Positions 8,176-16,804 of a stretch of 64,000 bases of DNA are shown one piece after another. The DNA is from MWBV01 sp964447315. GTDB taxonomy: Archaea > Nanobdellota > Nanobdellia > Pacearchaeales > GW2011-AR1. The stretch is from NCBI GenBank assembly GCA_964447315.1, contig CAYURQ010000001.1, positions 40,208-104,207 of the forward strand. The letters are read 5' to 3'. Position numbers and translations under genes: made by a program. The notes beneath the pieces were generated by a model, which saw only the letters and a program-made list of their open reading frames with translations, ran no database searches and was not told the origin of the DNA. Numbering within the stretch: position 1 is the stretch's first letter; every line of letters starts with the position of its first letter.

Positions 8176-9405
8176 ATGTCGACAAACAAAAACACGAAAA
8201 TGAACACAAAAAACCTTATGGTTTCTTTATGTGCAATTGTAGTTGCAATGTTTTTAGTGGTTACTGTTGCTGCTGCTGACGTAACATCAAGTATTTCTAT
8301 TGAAGTAGATGATATTGACGTAGCTGACAATCCATCAGTTGTTGCTGGTGAATCTGTCGCTATTGAAGTTAAATTTACTGCTGATGTAGATGCTTCAGAT
8401 GTTAGAGTTAAAGCAGAAATTGAAGGCGACAAAGTTGATGTATATGTAATGTCTAGACCATTTGATGTGGAAGCTGGTCACACATATAAGAAAACTTTAT
8501 CTGTGAAAGTTCCTTTTGAACTTAAAGATGAAATTTCAGAAGATATTCACTTAAATGTGAAAATCTGGAATGGAGACTATAAAACAGAAGTTGAAAACTT
8601 AGTATTAAGAGTTCAAAGACCTTCATATAACCCTGTTATCAAGTCTGTAAGTGTTTCTCAAAATATTGAAGCTGGTGAAACTTTCCCAGTGGATATTGTT
8701 TTAAAGAACATGGGATACAATGACTTAGATGACATCTATGTAACAGTTAGTGTTCCAGAATTAGGAGTTAAGAAAACTTCTTATTTCGGAGACTTAGTTC
8801 CAATTGAAACTTGTAATGAAGACTGTGAAGAAGAAGACACTGTTAGTGGGAGACTTTATTTAGAAGTTCCTTACGAAGCAGAAGCTGGTGTTTACGAATT
8901 AGAAGTTAACGTTAAAACTGATGATGTTGATAGCACTGTTTCAGAACAATTTGCTATTAAAAATGACTTCACTTCAAACGTTATTGTAACTTCTGAAAGT
9001 AAAACAGCTAACGTGGGTCAAGATGCTGAATACAGCTTGTTACTTGTAAACCCAACAAACAGTTTAAAAGTATACAGAGTTGTTACAGAATCTAGCGGTG
9101 AATTAAGCACAGGTGTTGATGAATCTGTTGTTGCTGTTCCAGCTGGATCAAGCAAGACAGTTACTGTAATGGCTAAAGCTTCTGAAGCTGGTGAGTACAA
9201 TTTTAATGTACACATCTTTTCAGGAGAAAAATTAACTGATACAGTTTCTCTTTCATTAACTGCAGAAGATAACGCTGCTACAAACCCAATTGTAGTCTTA
9301 ACAGTTGTTTTAGCAATTATCTTTTTAGTACTTTTAATTGTATTAATTGTACTATTAGGAAAGAAACCTAGAAAACAAGAAGAATTCGGAGAAAGTTATT
9401 ACTAA
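8176..9405 (+). CDS. secreted, membrane-anchored surface protein with Ig-like domains
   Basis: 409-aa protein with an N-terminal signal/anchor (basic start, then LMVSLCAIVVAMFLVVTVAAAD), two to three beta-rich Ig-like modules of the S-layer/CARDB kind (pattern NIEAGETFPVDIVLKNMGYNDLDD and a similar segment later), two CxxxC-type Cys in a loop (ETCNEDCEEED), and a C-terminal membrane helix (about residues 375-397) followed by a short basic tail. The acidic, threonine-rich composition and favoured codons suggest an abundant surface or S-layer-associated protein. It stands alone between an upstream inverted repeat and a strong downstream terminator-like hairpin. The substrate or partner is unknown. 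Confidence 0.75.
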   Translation: MSTNKNTKMNTKNLMVSLCAIVVAMFLVVTVAAADVTSSISIEVDDIDVADNPSVVAGESVAIEVKFTADVDASDVRVKAEIEGDKVDVYVMSRPFDVEAGHTYKKTLSVKVPFELKDEISEDIHLNVKIWNGDYKTEVENLVLRVQRPSYNPVIKSVSVSQNIEAGETFPVDIVLKNMGYNDLDDIYVTVSVPELGVKKTSYFGDLVPIETCNEDCEEEDTVSGRLYLEVPYEAEAGVYELEVNVKTDDVDSTVSEQFAIKNDFTSNVIVTSESKTANVGQDAEYSLLLVNPTNSLKVYRVVTESSGELSTGVDESVVAVPAGSSKTVTVMAKASEAGEYNFNVHIFSGEKLTDTVSLSLTAEDNAATNPIVVLTVVLAIIFLVLLIVLIVLLGKKPRKQEEFGESYY

Positions 9406-9441
9406 CTTTTAATGTAAATTTTTTATTTTTATTTTTTAACT

Positions 9442-9469
9442 TTCTCTTTTCTTTTTTTAGAAAAGAGAA
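9442..9469 (+). terminator. terminator-like hairpin after surface-protein gene
   Basis: Perfect 11-bp inverted repeat (TTCTCTTTTCT ... AGAAAAGAGAA) 37 nt after the stop codon, with T-runs in and before the loop. Likely ends transcription of a highly expressed gene. Confidence 0.6.
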
Positions 9470-9528
9470 TATTCTTCTTTTTGATATGATAGAAAAAATT
9501 AATAAAGAAAATATCTTAAATTAATAAA

Positions 9529-9837
9529 ATGCCCAACAATAATATAATAAGAAAATATTATTTTGCTCTTAAAAAGAATCAAAATATTGGTGGAAATTTT
9601 AATGATATATTAAAAGAAAAATACCAAAATACCCCTAATTTTATTGAATTTAACCAATTAAAAGATTTTTATATTGTTCATGATAATTCATGTACTGTAA
9701 TTAGTTATTTAATGGAGCCAGATGATATAGTTGAGATAACTGGCACTAATAAAAAAATAAAAGAAACCAGGCAAATATTAGAGGAAAAATTAGAGAACTG
9801 GAAACTTAAGAGATTTGATGAAAAAGAAGATGAATGA
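9529..9837 (+). CDS. hypothetical protein, 102 aa
   Basis: Small soluble mixed alpha/beta protein starting MPNNNIIRKYYFALKKNQN. Middle section (DNSCTVISYLMEPDDIVEITG) looks beta-rich; C-terminus is a charged helix. Not recognised. The downstream gene overlaps its end, suggesting a two-gene operon. Function unknown. Confidence 0.45.
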   Translation: MPNNNIIRKYYFALKKNQNIGGNFNDILKEKYQNTPNFIEFNQLKDFYIVHDNSCTVISYLMEPDDIVEITGTNKKIKETRQILEEKLENWKLKRFDEKEDE

Positions 9838-10099
9838 AAAAGAAAAAATTGAGAATCTTAGAAATAGTTCAATATTTCAGGAAAAAATAAAATATCAAAG
9901 TAGCATTTTCTTTAGTTCATTAATAATAGCAGGATTACTTGAGATTAATATTAATGAGTATAAAAAATATAAATTTATTGATAATATTGTTAATTCATAT
10001 ATTCAAGAAATTCAAACAAGAAATGATTCTATTAATCAAGCCAATAAAAACTGGAAATTTTATGAACATAAACTAGAATTAGAAGATATTATTAAATAA
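9830..10099 (+). CDS. hypothetical protein, 89 aa
   Basis: Helical small protein with a hydrophobic helix (FFSSLIIAGLLEINI). The ATG at 9830 overlaps the preceding stop codon by 8 bases; an ATG at 9818 and a TTG at 9815 are also in frame, so the start is uncertain. Probably coupled to the preceding gene. No family recognised. Confidence 0.4.
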   Translation: MNEKEKIENLRNSSIFQEKIKYQSSIFFSSLIIAGLLEININEYKKYKFIDNIVNSYIQEIQTRNDSINQANKNWKFYEHKLELEDIIK

Positions 10100-10116
10100 G
10101 TTCTTTGAGGAAAAAT

Positions 10117-12975
10117 CTAAACTTTCAAACTCACAATCTTGCTAACTCCGTCATGCATACTTACTCCAAATAAATTAGTTGCATTAGTAATTATTTCATC
10201 GTTGTGAGTTATAACAAGATATTGTCCTTTTCTCATGAATTTTTGAAGAAGTCCTGCAAGTCTGCCTGAATTACGCTTGTCTAATGCAGCATCTATCTCA
10301 TCAAGTATGTAAAAGCAGTAAGGATTTAATTCCTGGATTGCAAATATCAGTGAAAGTGCAACCATTGTTTGTTCACCCCCACTTAAAGATGTAACGTCAA
10401 AATATTTACCATGCCCTGTTTTAACTACAATTCCAACTCCTCCATCAAATGGATCTTTTTTATTTTCTAGTTCTAAAAATACTTGTCCTTTTTCTGAAAT
10501 AGAAGCAAAATTTCTAGAAAATATTGTATTAAGTTCCTCAAAAGTTTTCATGAAGGATTTTTTCTTTTTAATATCAATCTCATGAATAATTCTTAAGATG
10601 CTATTTTTTTCTTTTTCAATAATCTCTACACGACTTTGAACTGCTTGGTATTCTTTTTTAATTTCATCGTAAACTTCTAAAGAACGCATATTAACATTAC
10701 CCATATTATTTAGAGTTGCTTGAGTTTTATTGAATCTTTCTTGAAGAACCTCTCTGGATTGTTTTATTATTTCAACATTTGGAAATTCCAACAATTCTGT
10801 TTCAAAATTTTCAATCTCAGCACTAAAACGTGCTTTTTCAACTTTAAAATTATTTATCTCTTGTTCAATGTTATAAATTATATTTTTCTTGATTGAAAAT
10901 TGTTGTTCGTTTTCACGTATTTTTTGATTGCAGAAATCTTTATCTTTTAACATGGTATGGTGTTTCCTTGTTAATTCTTCGTCTTGTTTTCTTTTTTCAT
11001 TTAATTTTCTTTGTTTTTCATTAAAAGATTCTTTTAATTTTTCTAATTCTTCTGTTATATCTTGAACTTCACGGGCATTTTGTTTTATTGATATTTTTGC
11101 ACGTTCAAGTTCTCTTTGTTTAAAGGATATTTCTGAATTGATATTTTCTGTTGTACGCATTGAAATTTCTTGCATTTCAATTGAAAATTTATCATATTTT
11201 TCTTCAACTCCTGAATAATTTTCAAAATCTTTTTCAAGCTTTTGTTTAATCTTTTCTAGTCCTTGTAATTCTCCTTGTGCAAGATTAATTTTTTCTTGAA
11301 GAGCTTTAATCTGTGATTTTTTTTCATTAATACTTGATATTTTATTTAAATCATTTTCACGTTTTGATATTTCTTGAGATATTTTTTCAATTTCTTGTTT
11401 AAGCATATCTCTATTTGTTTGAATTGTAGTTAAATCTGAGTCAGAAATAGAAATCTTATCTTCAAGTTTTTTCACTTCTGAATTCACTTCTGAATGAATT
11501 GTACTTATATGGTCTTTTGTTATTTTACTTTTACATAAAGGACAAATATCCATTTTAGATATTTTTTCAATCATCTTTCTTTGCTTTTCAATTTCTGCTT
11601 CATTTGCAAATGAAATTTTATCTAATTCACGTTCTTTTAATATTAAATCTTCAAAAAATTCTTTTTTTTGTGCTAATTCAATTCTTAAATTATCAAGAAT
11701 TTCAATAGAAGTTTTTTTATCAAATAAATCATTAACTGCAGAATCAATTTGCTTTATTAAAAAATCTGATTCATTTTTATAATTTTGTAAAATAGATCTT
11801 TTATCATCGAACCTTTCACGTATTGATTTTAATTCAGAACGTGTTGTATAAAATTTCTTTCTTTGTTCTTCTAATTCATCTAATTTTTGTTTTTTTGTTT
11901 TAAGCTCTTTTTCTTTTTTAGCAAGGCTTGGAGATTCTTTTTGAAGTGTTTTTAATTCTAACTCGTTATCACGAATTGAATTTTCTAATTCAACTTTTGA
12001 TTTTTTCAAGGAATTTAACTTTGTTTCATTATTTTCAATTCTTACTTTAAGGCCTTCTAAATCTGCCCTAAGTGTTGCAATTTCTGAATTAAGTTTTTCT
12101 TGTTCTAATCCTGTTGATTCTGTTATCTTTGAATCTATTGTTTTTACTTTTTCTTCAAGATTTTTAATAACTGCTTGGATATTTACAATTGTTTTTTTAA
12201 CTTTTTCAATTTCTTTGTTTTTCTTTTCAATATTATCATCAATTGAAGAAGCGTGTTTTTGTTTTTTATTTAAATCATGAGTTAATATGCTGGCTTTAAA
12301 TTTTTTAATATCTTCCTGATATTTTTTATAACGTAGAGCTTGTTCTCTTTCTTTTTCAAGATTATTTAAGTAAGATGTTCTTTCACGAAGTATGGATAAT
12401 ACATCTTTTAACTTGTTTTCAGTCCTGTTTAATTCTTTTAGTGATTTTTCTTTCCTAGATTCATAGATTGAGATTCCAGATACTTCTTCAATAATTTTAC
12501 GTCTTTCTTCAGTATGCATTCTTACAAAGTTTTGAATTTCACCTTGCAAGATTATATTGAATCCATTTGGATCAATTCCTGCTTGGGCAAGTAAACCAAG
12601 TATTTCTTGTCTTGTTTTTGTTTGATTATTTATTTTGTATATGCTTTGTCCGTTTCTACGTACAATACGTTTAATTGATATTTCTTTATCATTTATTGAA
12701 AAAGCATTGTCTGAATTATCAAAAATCATTTCAACTGATGCTTCTTTTGCAGGTGAAGCAGCTTTTGTTCCCATGAAAATAAGATTTTTGGCTTTTGCAG
12801 CACGCATTGATTTAACACTTAATCTACCTAAAACAAAGCATAATGCATCTGAAACATTACTCTTACCAGAACCATTAGGACCTAAAATTACATTAATTCC
12901 TGAAGTAAATGGAATTTCTGTTTTTCTAGGGAAACTTTTGAAACCATGCATCACCAGTTTTTTAATATAAGCCAT
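10117..12975 (-). CDS. SMC-like chromosome ATPase with Rad50-type zinc hook
   Basis: The N-terminal head is clearly SMC: VMHGFKSFPRKTEIPF, then Walker A GPNGSGKS (residues 32-39). The C-terminal head has signature LSGGEQ (from residue 864) and Walker B FYILDEIDAALD. Both arms are long charged coiled coils. Instead of a globular SMC hinge (about 150 residues), the midpoint carries CPLC (Cys478, Cys481 of 952), the CxxC of a Rad50 zinc hook, and the total is about 220 residues shorter than usual SMC. Dimerisation is therefore probably via zinc. No ScpA/ScpB-like gene adjoins it; rnhB lies 49 nt upstream on the same strand. Confidence 0.9.
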   Translation of the reverse strand: MAYIKKLVMHGFKSFPRKTEIPFTSGINVILGPNGSGKSNVSDALCFVLGRLSVKSMRAAKAKNLIFMGTKAASPAKEASVEMIFDNSDNAFSINDKEISIKRIVRRNGQSIYKINNQTKTRQEILGLLAQAGIDPNGFNIILQGEIQNFVRMHTEERRKIIEEVSGISIYESRKEKSLKELNRTENKLKDVLSILRERTSYLNNLEKEREQALRYKKYQEDIKKFKASILTHDLNKKQKHASSIDDNIEKKNKEIEKVKKTIVNIQAVIKNLEEKVKTIDSKITESTGLEQEKLNSEIATLRADLEGLKVRIENNETKLNSLKKSKVELENSIRDNELELKTLQKESPSLAKKEKELKTKKQKLDELEEQRKKFYTTRSELKSIRERFDDKRSILQNYKNESDFLIKQIDSAVNDLFDKKTSIEILDNLRIELAQKKEFFEDLILKERELDKISFANEAEIEKQRKMIEKISKMDICPLCKSKITKDHISTIHSEVNSEVKKLEDKISISDSDLTTIQTNRDMLKQEIEKISQEISKRENDLNKISSINEKKSQIKALQEKINLAQGELQGLEKIKQKLEKDFENYSGVEEKYDKFSIEMQEISMRTTENINSEISFKQRELERAKISIKQNAREVQDITEELEKLKESFNEKQRKLNEKRKQDEELTRKHHTMLKDKDFCNQKIRENEQQFSIKKNIIYNIEQEINNFKVEKARFSAEIENFETELLEFPNVEIIKQSREVLQERFNKTQATLNNMGNVNMRSLEVYDEIKKEYQAVQSRVEIIEKEKNSILRIIHEIDIKKKKSFMKTFEELNTIFSRNFASISEKGQVFLELENKKDPFDGGVGIVVKTGHGKYFDVTSLSGGEQTMVALSLIFAIQELNPYCFYILDEIDAALDKRNSGRLAGLLQKFMRKGQYLVITHNDEIITNATNLFGVSMHDGVSKIVSLKV

Positions 12976-13024
12976 TTTATCTAATATTTATAAAAGAAAT
13001 AAGGGTTTTTAAGATTTTATTGGA

Positions 13025-13693
13025 TTACAACCTTCTTTGAGCTAATTTTTCAAATGCTTTTTTCCAGGTTTCCCAGGTTTTTCTAAATATTCCTGCATTT
13101 TGCTGTTTTTCTGCATTTTTTTCAAGATACATTATTGTTAAAGGGTCTGAAGTGTATCCTGAGCCAATTTCTTTTCCATATTTTTCACGTATTTTATCCA
13201 TTTCTTTTTCACGCACACATTTTGCGAGAATTGAAGCAGCAGATACAGCAATATGGTTTTTATCTGCTTTGTGCTCGCAGATTAATTCAATTGTACTCAT
13301 ATCTTTAACTAAACTTCTTACAACATCTTTCCACTTTTCTATACTAACAGAAGGGCAATCAATAACAATTTTTATTTTTTTATAACCTTTATTTATTTTA
13401 TTAATTATATCTGAAGTCATTTTAGCTTCTAATTTATTAAGATTTTTTCCATTCTTTAATGCATTGTCAATTTCAAGAGGATTTGCAAGAACTATTTCAA
13501 AGGTTTCTGCTTTTTCTTTTATTATTTTAGAAAAGTGTTCACGTCTTTTATTTGTTAGTTGTTTTGAATCTTTAATTCCTATTCTACGAAACTCTTTTTC
13601 AGTTTCTTTTGTTACTAAACATCCTGCAAGAACCATTGGGCCTATAACTGGACCACGACCAGCATCATCAATTCCTAAAATAAATTCTGTCAT
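13025..13693 (-). CDS. rnhB: ribonuclease HII
   Basis: Cleaves RNA in RNA-DNA hybrids and at embedded ribonucleotides. The first motif reads LGIDDAGRGPVIGPMVLAG, which is the family signature except that the usual second acidic residue Glu (GIDEAGRG) is Asp. Other blocks are conserved: DSKQLTNKRRE, the IDCPSV region, and HKADKNHIAVSAASILAK. 222 aa matches archaeal enzymes. Located 49 nt upstream of the SMC-like gene on the same strand and likely co-transcribed. The Glu-to-Asp change may affect activity or may be a lineage variant. Confidence 0.92.
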   Translation of the reverse strand: MTEFILGIDDAGRGPVIGPMVLAGCLVTKETEKEFRRIGIKDSKQLTNKRREHFSKIIKEKAETFEIVLANPLEIDNALKNGKNLNKLEAKMTSDIINKINKGYKKIKIVIDCPSVSIEKWKDVVRSLVKDMSTIELICEHKADKNHIAVSAASILAKCVREKEMDKIREKYGKEIGSGYTSDPLTIMYLEKNAEKQQNAGIFRKTWETWKKAFEKLAQRRL

Positions 13694-13739
13694 AATAGTC
13701 TCAAATGGATTGTGTTTTATAAGTATTGTTGTCTAGTGA

Positions 13740-14147
13740 TTATTTCTTTTTATTTTTTCTTTTCTTTAAAATTAGTAATAAAATACAAATAACTATTATT
13801 CCTAATATTGTTAAAAAACTATTCATTAAGTTTATTGCCAAACCAATTAAATTCAAGTAAAATACAACTAATGGAACAATTGCAATACTTAGTCCAAAGC
13901 TTAAAGCAATTCTTTCAAGCCAGTTTATAGTTCCTTTTTTATTGTCTTCATTTTTGGTTGTTTCAAGGAAAAAAACATAACTTAGTATAAATCCTGGAAG
14001 GAATAAAACATAAACACTTCCAAATACAATTCTGAAACTTGTTGATAATTCAATCATGCTGAACATTGCAATAGCTAAACTAATAAAAGCAAGAATAAAA
14101 ACAACTCCTCCTGCACTCCAGAACCATTTTTTAATATCTTTATTCAT
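13740..14147 (-). CDS. DUF1616-like membrane protein, 135 aa
   Basis: Four hydrophobic segments; the sequence VFGSVYVLFLPGFILSYVFF and RIALSFGLSIAIVPLVVFYLNL resembles the DUF1616 membrane family of archaea, whose function is not established. The reading frame stays open for about 390 bases upstream, but that part is antisense to the next gene and is low quality. The ATG at 14147 (MNKDIKKWFWSAGG) is chosen because it sits just after an A/T-rich promoter region shared with the divergent gene at 14200. Confidence 0.65.
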   Translation of the reverse strand: MNKDIKKWFWSAGGVVFILAFISLAIAMFSMIELSTSFRIVFGSVYVLFLPGFILSYVFFLETTKNEDNKKGTINWLERIALSFGLSIAIVPLVVFYLNLIGLAINLMNSFLTILGIIVICILLLILKKRKNKKK

Positions 14148-14199
14148 AAATATAAGTAGGTGAAAATATTTATAAACATTATGATATAATTTATTTGTT

Positions 14200-14883
14200 A
14201 TGGTTAAAAAGAGGAAGCACAAATATAAGAGGAAAGCTAAGAAAAATGGAAAACCCCGTATGAATTCTACAACTAAATGGTTGATTTTTGGAGTTATTAT
14301 GGGATTATTTATTATTGCTGTATTAGGTGCTATATTTGTTTTACAACCTGAGATATTAGATGAGATATCTGCAAAATTTTTTAATAATGCAGAAGTTAAT
14401 TTAGGGGCAACTTCTAATGTAAAAGAAAATAGCTCTTTAAGTTTTTCTGGACAATCTGTTCCTAATCCAAGCAAAAGTAATTCAGGAGTAGGAGCTGTGG
14501 TTTCATTATCAGCTCCGAGTGTTGATAATTCCATTTATTATTCAGGTTTAGCAAGCATGTTAAGTGAAACTCCAATGGTTCAGGATATTCCTAAAGGAGA
14601 AACAATTTTACTACGATTTTACAACTTTAATACTGGATACAGAGAGTTTGAAGAATCATTTATCTTAACAAAAGGAGCTGTAAAACCTGGGTATACAGAA
14701 GATGTTGAAATAACAATAGTAATGCATAGTAAATATCTTCCTGAATTAAGTAAGGATAATCTTTGCAGTACAATTACAAAGGCAAATGAGAATGGAGATG
14801 TTGGGATTTACACTGATTTGTCAACAACAAAAATAATTATGAAATTTAATAGTATGATGGAGTATAAAGATTGTTTGATGTGA
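14200..14883 (+). CDS. membrane-anchored extracytoplasmic protein, 227 aa
   Basis: Very basic N-terminus (KKRKHKYKRKAKKNGK), one membrane helix (about residues 28-50, WLIFGVIMGLFIIAVLGAIFVL), then a Ser/Asn-rich linker and an extracytoplasmic domain with two Cys that could form a disulphide (NLCST and KDCLM). Topology is therefore N-in, C-out. The C-terminal domain is not recognised. Divergently transcribed from the DUF1616-like gene with 52 nt between starts. Confidence 0.6.
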   Translation: MVKKRKHKYKRKAKKNGKPRMNSTTKWLIFGVIMGLFIIAVLGAIFVLQPEILDEISAKFFNNAEVNLGATSNVKENSSLSFSGQSVPNPSKSNSGVGAVVSLSAPSVDNSIYYSGLASMLSETPMVQDIPKGETILLRFYNFNTGYREFEESFILTKGAVKPGYTEDVEITIVMHSKYLPELSKDNLCSTITKANENGDVGIYTDLSTTKIIMKFNSMMEYKDCLM

Positions 14884-14940
14884 AAATAGCAAAGCGTATT
14901 TTTTTAAATTATATATTAGAATATTTCATATAAAACTAAT

Positions 14941-14970
14941 GTTTTTTATTCTTCATAAGGGAGTGTTGGA
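14941..14970 (+). repeat. possible degenerate copy of the boundary repeat
   Basis: TTTTTTATTCTTCATAAGGG followed by AGTGTTGGA resembles the boundary element found at 22810, 27505, 28618 and 33762, with a few substitutions and small gaps. It lies in a 170-nt intergenic gap. The similarity is short and could be chance. Confidence 0.3.
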
Positions 14971-14980
14971 ATAAAGAAAA

Positions 14981-15053
14981 GTTTATATAATATTAGAACA
15001 TTAAAATATAGAGGTGATGGAACCTCAAGATTCCCAATTCTTGAAAAAATACT
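14981..15053 (+). promoter_or_regulatory. promoter and two-hairpin leader of the 15054 operon
   Basis: TATA-like GTTTATATAA (14981-14990) predicts transcription start near 15010. The predicted RNA begins with two adjacent stems: GAGGT/ACCTC (15011-15026) and CAAGA/TCTTG (15026-15043). The first stem sequesters a Shine-Dalgarno-like GAGGTGAT that is 36 nt from the main ATG but abuts a 16-codon ORF (ATG 15017, stop 15067) overlapping the gene start. Regulatory role is an inference. Confidence 0.35.
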
Positions 15054-16211
15054 ATGGCGCAAGTTAAAATGCAAGCACCATTATTAGAAAATATTTTAGA
15101 TGTTTCTAACTCATTTTACTTAGATACTTTAGGATATAAACCTGAGAGAACTTCTTTGCAAGAACTTCCTAAAGAAAGTTGGAGTAATCTTGCTAATGAA
15201 AGAGGTCTAAACACAAATTCATCTGGAGTATATTTTCCAAGAAACCAATTAGCAGTAATAAAACAAGAGAATCCCTTGAGTTTATTTCATGAGTATTTTG
15301 GACATGGATTATATTGCGAACAAAGCTTAGATGGAAGAAAATTAGTTGAATTAGAAAAAAAGCTTTTAGAAAAAGAAAAAAACAGATTTAATGGATATGA
15401 ATTTACTTTAAAGGAATTGCAGGAGTTTAGGATAGAAAATCCTACATTTCAAGAATTAAATAGATTTAAAGAAGAAAACTTAGGAAAATATGAATTATTT
15501 GCCTTATGGACAGAATATTTATTGTCAAAAGAGAATAATATGCTTGGAGATTTTGAAAGAAGATATGATAATTTTTCAAGGAAAGATAAAGAAGTTATTG
15601 ATTCTACAATAAACTTTTCAGAAAGTTATGGTAATTTAGCTGCTTTTTATGCTCAAGGAATGAGCAAAATAATGACCAAAGATAGAGTGACAAAATTAAT
15701 CAAAGATATTTATAAAAAAGATTTAGATAAGATAAAATTTGCATTAGTTTATGGTTCTAAAAAACCTTTTAGTGATATTGATGTATTTATGGTTGGCAAG
15801 GGAGCTCCTATTGAATCTCATACAGATTGGTTAGATGCAAAATACAAGAATACTGTAGAATTTCAAAATGGATTAAGAAATTTTGATGTAAGAATAAGTG
15901 TTCCTTTAATGAATGGGGAATTTTTATTTGGAGATGAAGAATATTTCGAAAAATCAAAACAAAAAATACTCTCTCAACCTATTACTGAAAAATCGATAAA
16001 ATACAATCTGAGATGGTCTTCTAGAATGCAAAGATTGAAAGAAGAAAATCAAGAAAATGAATTTTTAAGAAAAAAATTTAAAGGATACAGTCTTACTTAT
16101 ATTAATAATGCATTGGCTTTAAGAAAAGGAAAAAGAATCTTTACTAAAGAAGGTTTGCTTTCATATTCGCCTAGCGAAAGTAACACAGAATTAAAAGGAG
16201 GAAAAGCATAA
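15054..16211 (+). CDS. fusion: HExxxH zincin-like domain plus nucleotidyltransferase-like domain, 385 aa
   Basis: The N-terminal half contains FHEYFGHGLYCE (His84-Glu-x-x-x-His89), similar to zinc-metalloprotease active sites but with one extra residue versus HExxH, followed by ELFALWTEYLL, which could supply a third ligand. The C-terminal half has VYGSKKPFSDIDVFMVG (about residues 236-252), the GS-(x)n-DxD signature of the MNT/pol-beta nucleotidyltransferase superfamily. Activities are inferred from motifs only. Heads a compact operon: the next ATG follows its stop codon directly, with AAGGAGG inside its 3' end. Substrates are unknown. Confidence 0.6.
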   Translation: MAQVKMQAPLLENILDVSNSFYLDTLGYKPERTSLQELPKESWSNLANERGLNTNSSGVYFPRNQLAVIKQENPLSLFHEYFGHGLYCEQSLDGRKLVELEKKLLEKEKNRFNGYEFTLKELQEFRIENPTFQELNRFKEENLGKYELFALWTEYLLSKENNMLGDFERRYDNFSRKDKEVIDSTINFSESYGNLAAFYAQGMSKIMTKDRVTKLIKDIYKKDLDKIKFALVYGSKKPFSDIDVFMVGKGAPIESHTDWLDAKYKNTVEFQNGLRNFDVRISVPLMNGEFLFGDEEYFEKSKQKILSQPITEKSIKYNLRWSSRMQRLKEENQENEFLRKKFKGYSLTYINNALALRKGKRIFTKEGLLSYSPSESNTELKGGKA

Positions 16212-16511
16212 ATGAAACTTGAACAAATGACTGGAGAAATTTCACAAGCATCTCAAGGAAGGAGCAAATACTTCGTGGTTGGAGATTTAAGTTACTTGTC
16301 TGGATCTCATTTATATATGGCTGATGAACTATATATAAAGAATTTTAGAGATGGAAGTATACTCCACATTCATGAAGTAGATGGTAGAATCACTGGTGCT
16401 AATATTAGGGGCACTAATGATTTAAGAGGGACTCCAATTAGCAACTATCAAGCAACAATGTTAGATGTCTTGCCTGGAAGCTCTAGAACAATCATAAAAA
16501 ACGGATCATAA
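16212..16511 (+). CDS. hypothetical protein, 99 aa
   Basis: Begins at the base after the preceding stop codon, with AAAGGAGGAAA ahead of the ATG, so it is translated with the zincin/nucleotidyltransferase-like gene. Beta-rich sequence (YFVVGDLSYLSGSHLYMADELYIKNF, in parts) with a Gly/Asn-containing middle. No family recognised. May be a substrate or regulator of the fusion protein, based on position only. Confidence 0.5.
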   Translation: MKLEQMTGEISQASQGRSKYFVVGDLSYLSGSHLYMADELYIKNFRDGSILHIHEVDGRITGANIRGTNDLRGTPISNYQATMLDVLPGSSRTIIKNGS

Positions 16512-16512
16512 A

Positions 16513-16755
16513 ATGGTTTCAGAAAAGCAGATTAAGCACGAGCTTATAGCCATATATTCTAATTATCTTTCCAGTAAAGAGGATAAAAAGAATAGAGAAA
16601 AAGGGTATAAGCTTTATACAAAGTATTTCAATGGTGCAGAAACTCTTTTTAGAGAAAATGTGAGTACTGCAATTTGGCAAGCCTTTAATCTGTACGAAGG
16701 CAAACTAAAAGAATCCAATGCAAAAAAGATTCTTGAAGATCTTCGCAAGACTTAA
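16513..16755 (+). CDS. hypothetical helical protein, 80 aa
   Basis: One base separates its ATG from the preceding stop codon, so it is third in the 15054 operon. Helical, Lys/Glu-rich, with a Tyr-rich centre (GYKLYTKYFNGAETLFRENVS). No domain recognised. A T-rich stretch follows the stop codon and may end transcription. Confidence 0.5.
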   Translation: MVSEKQIKHELIAIYSNYLSSKEDKKNREKGYKLYTKYFNGAETLFRENVSTAIWQAFNLYEGKLKESNAKKILEDLRKT

Positions 16756-16804
16756 TTTTTATTTTATTTTTTATTTTTAGATAATAAAATTCATATTTAG
16801 AAAA

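Noticed and set aside
12635..12970. Plus-strand open frame inside the SMC-like gene
   Set aside because: Shadow frame of a strongly supported gene on the other strand, no independent signal.
14148..14534. N-terminal extension of the DUF1616-like protein
   Set aside because: It is antisense to the 14200 gene and has poor composition; the membrane protein starts naturally at 14147.
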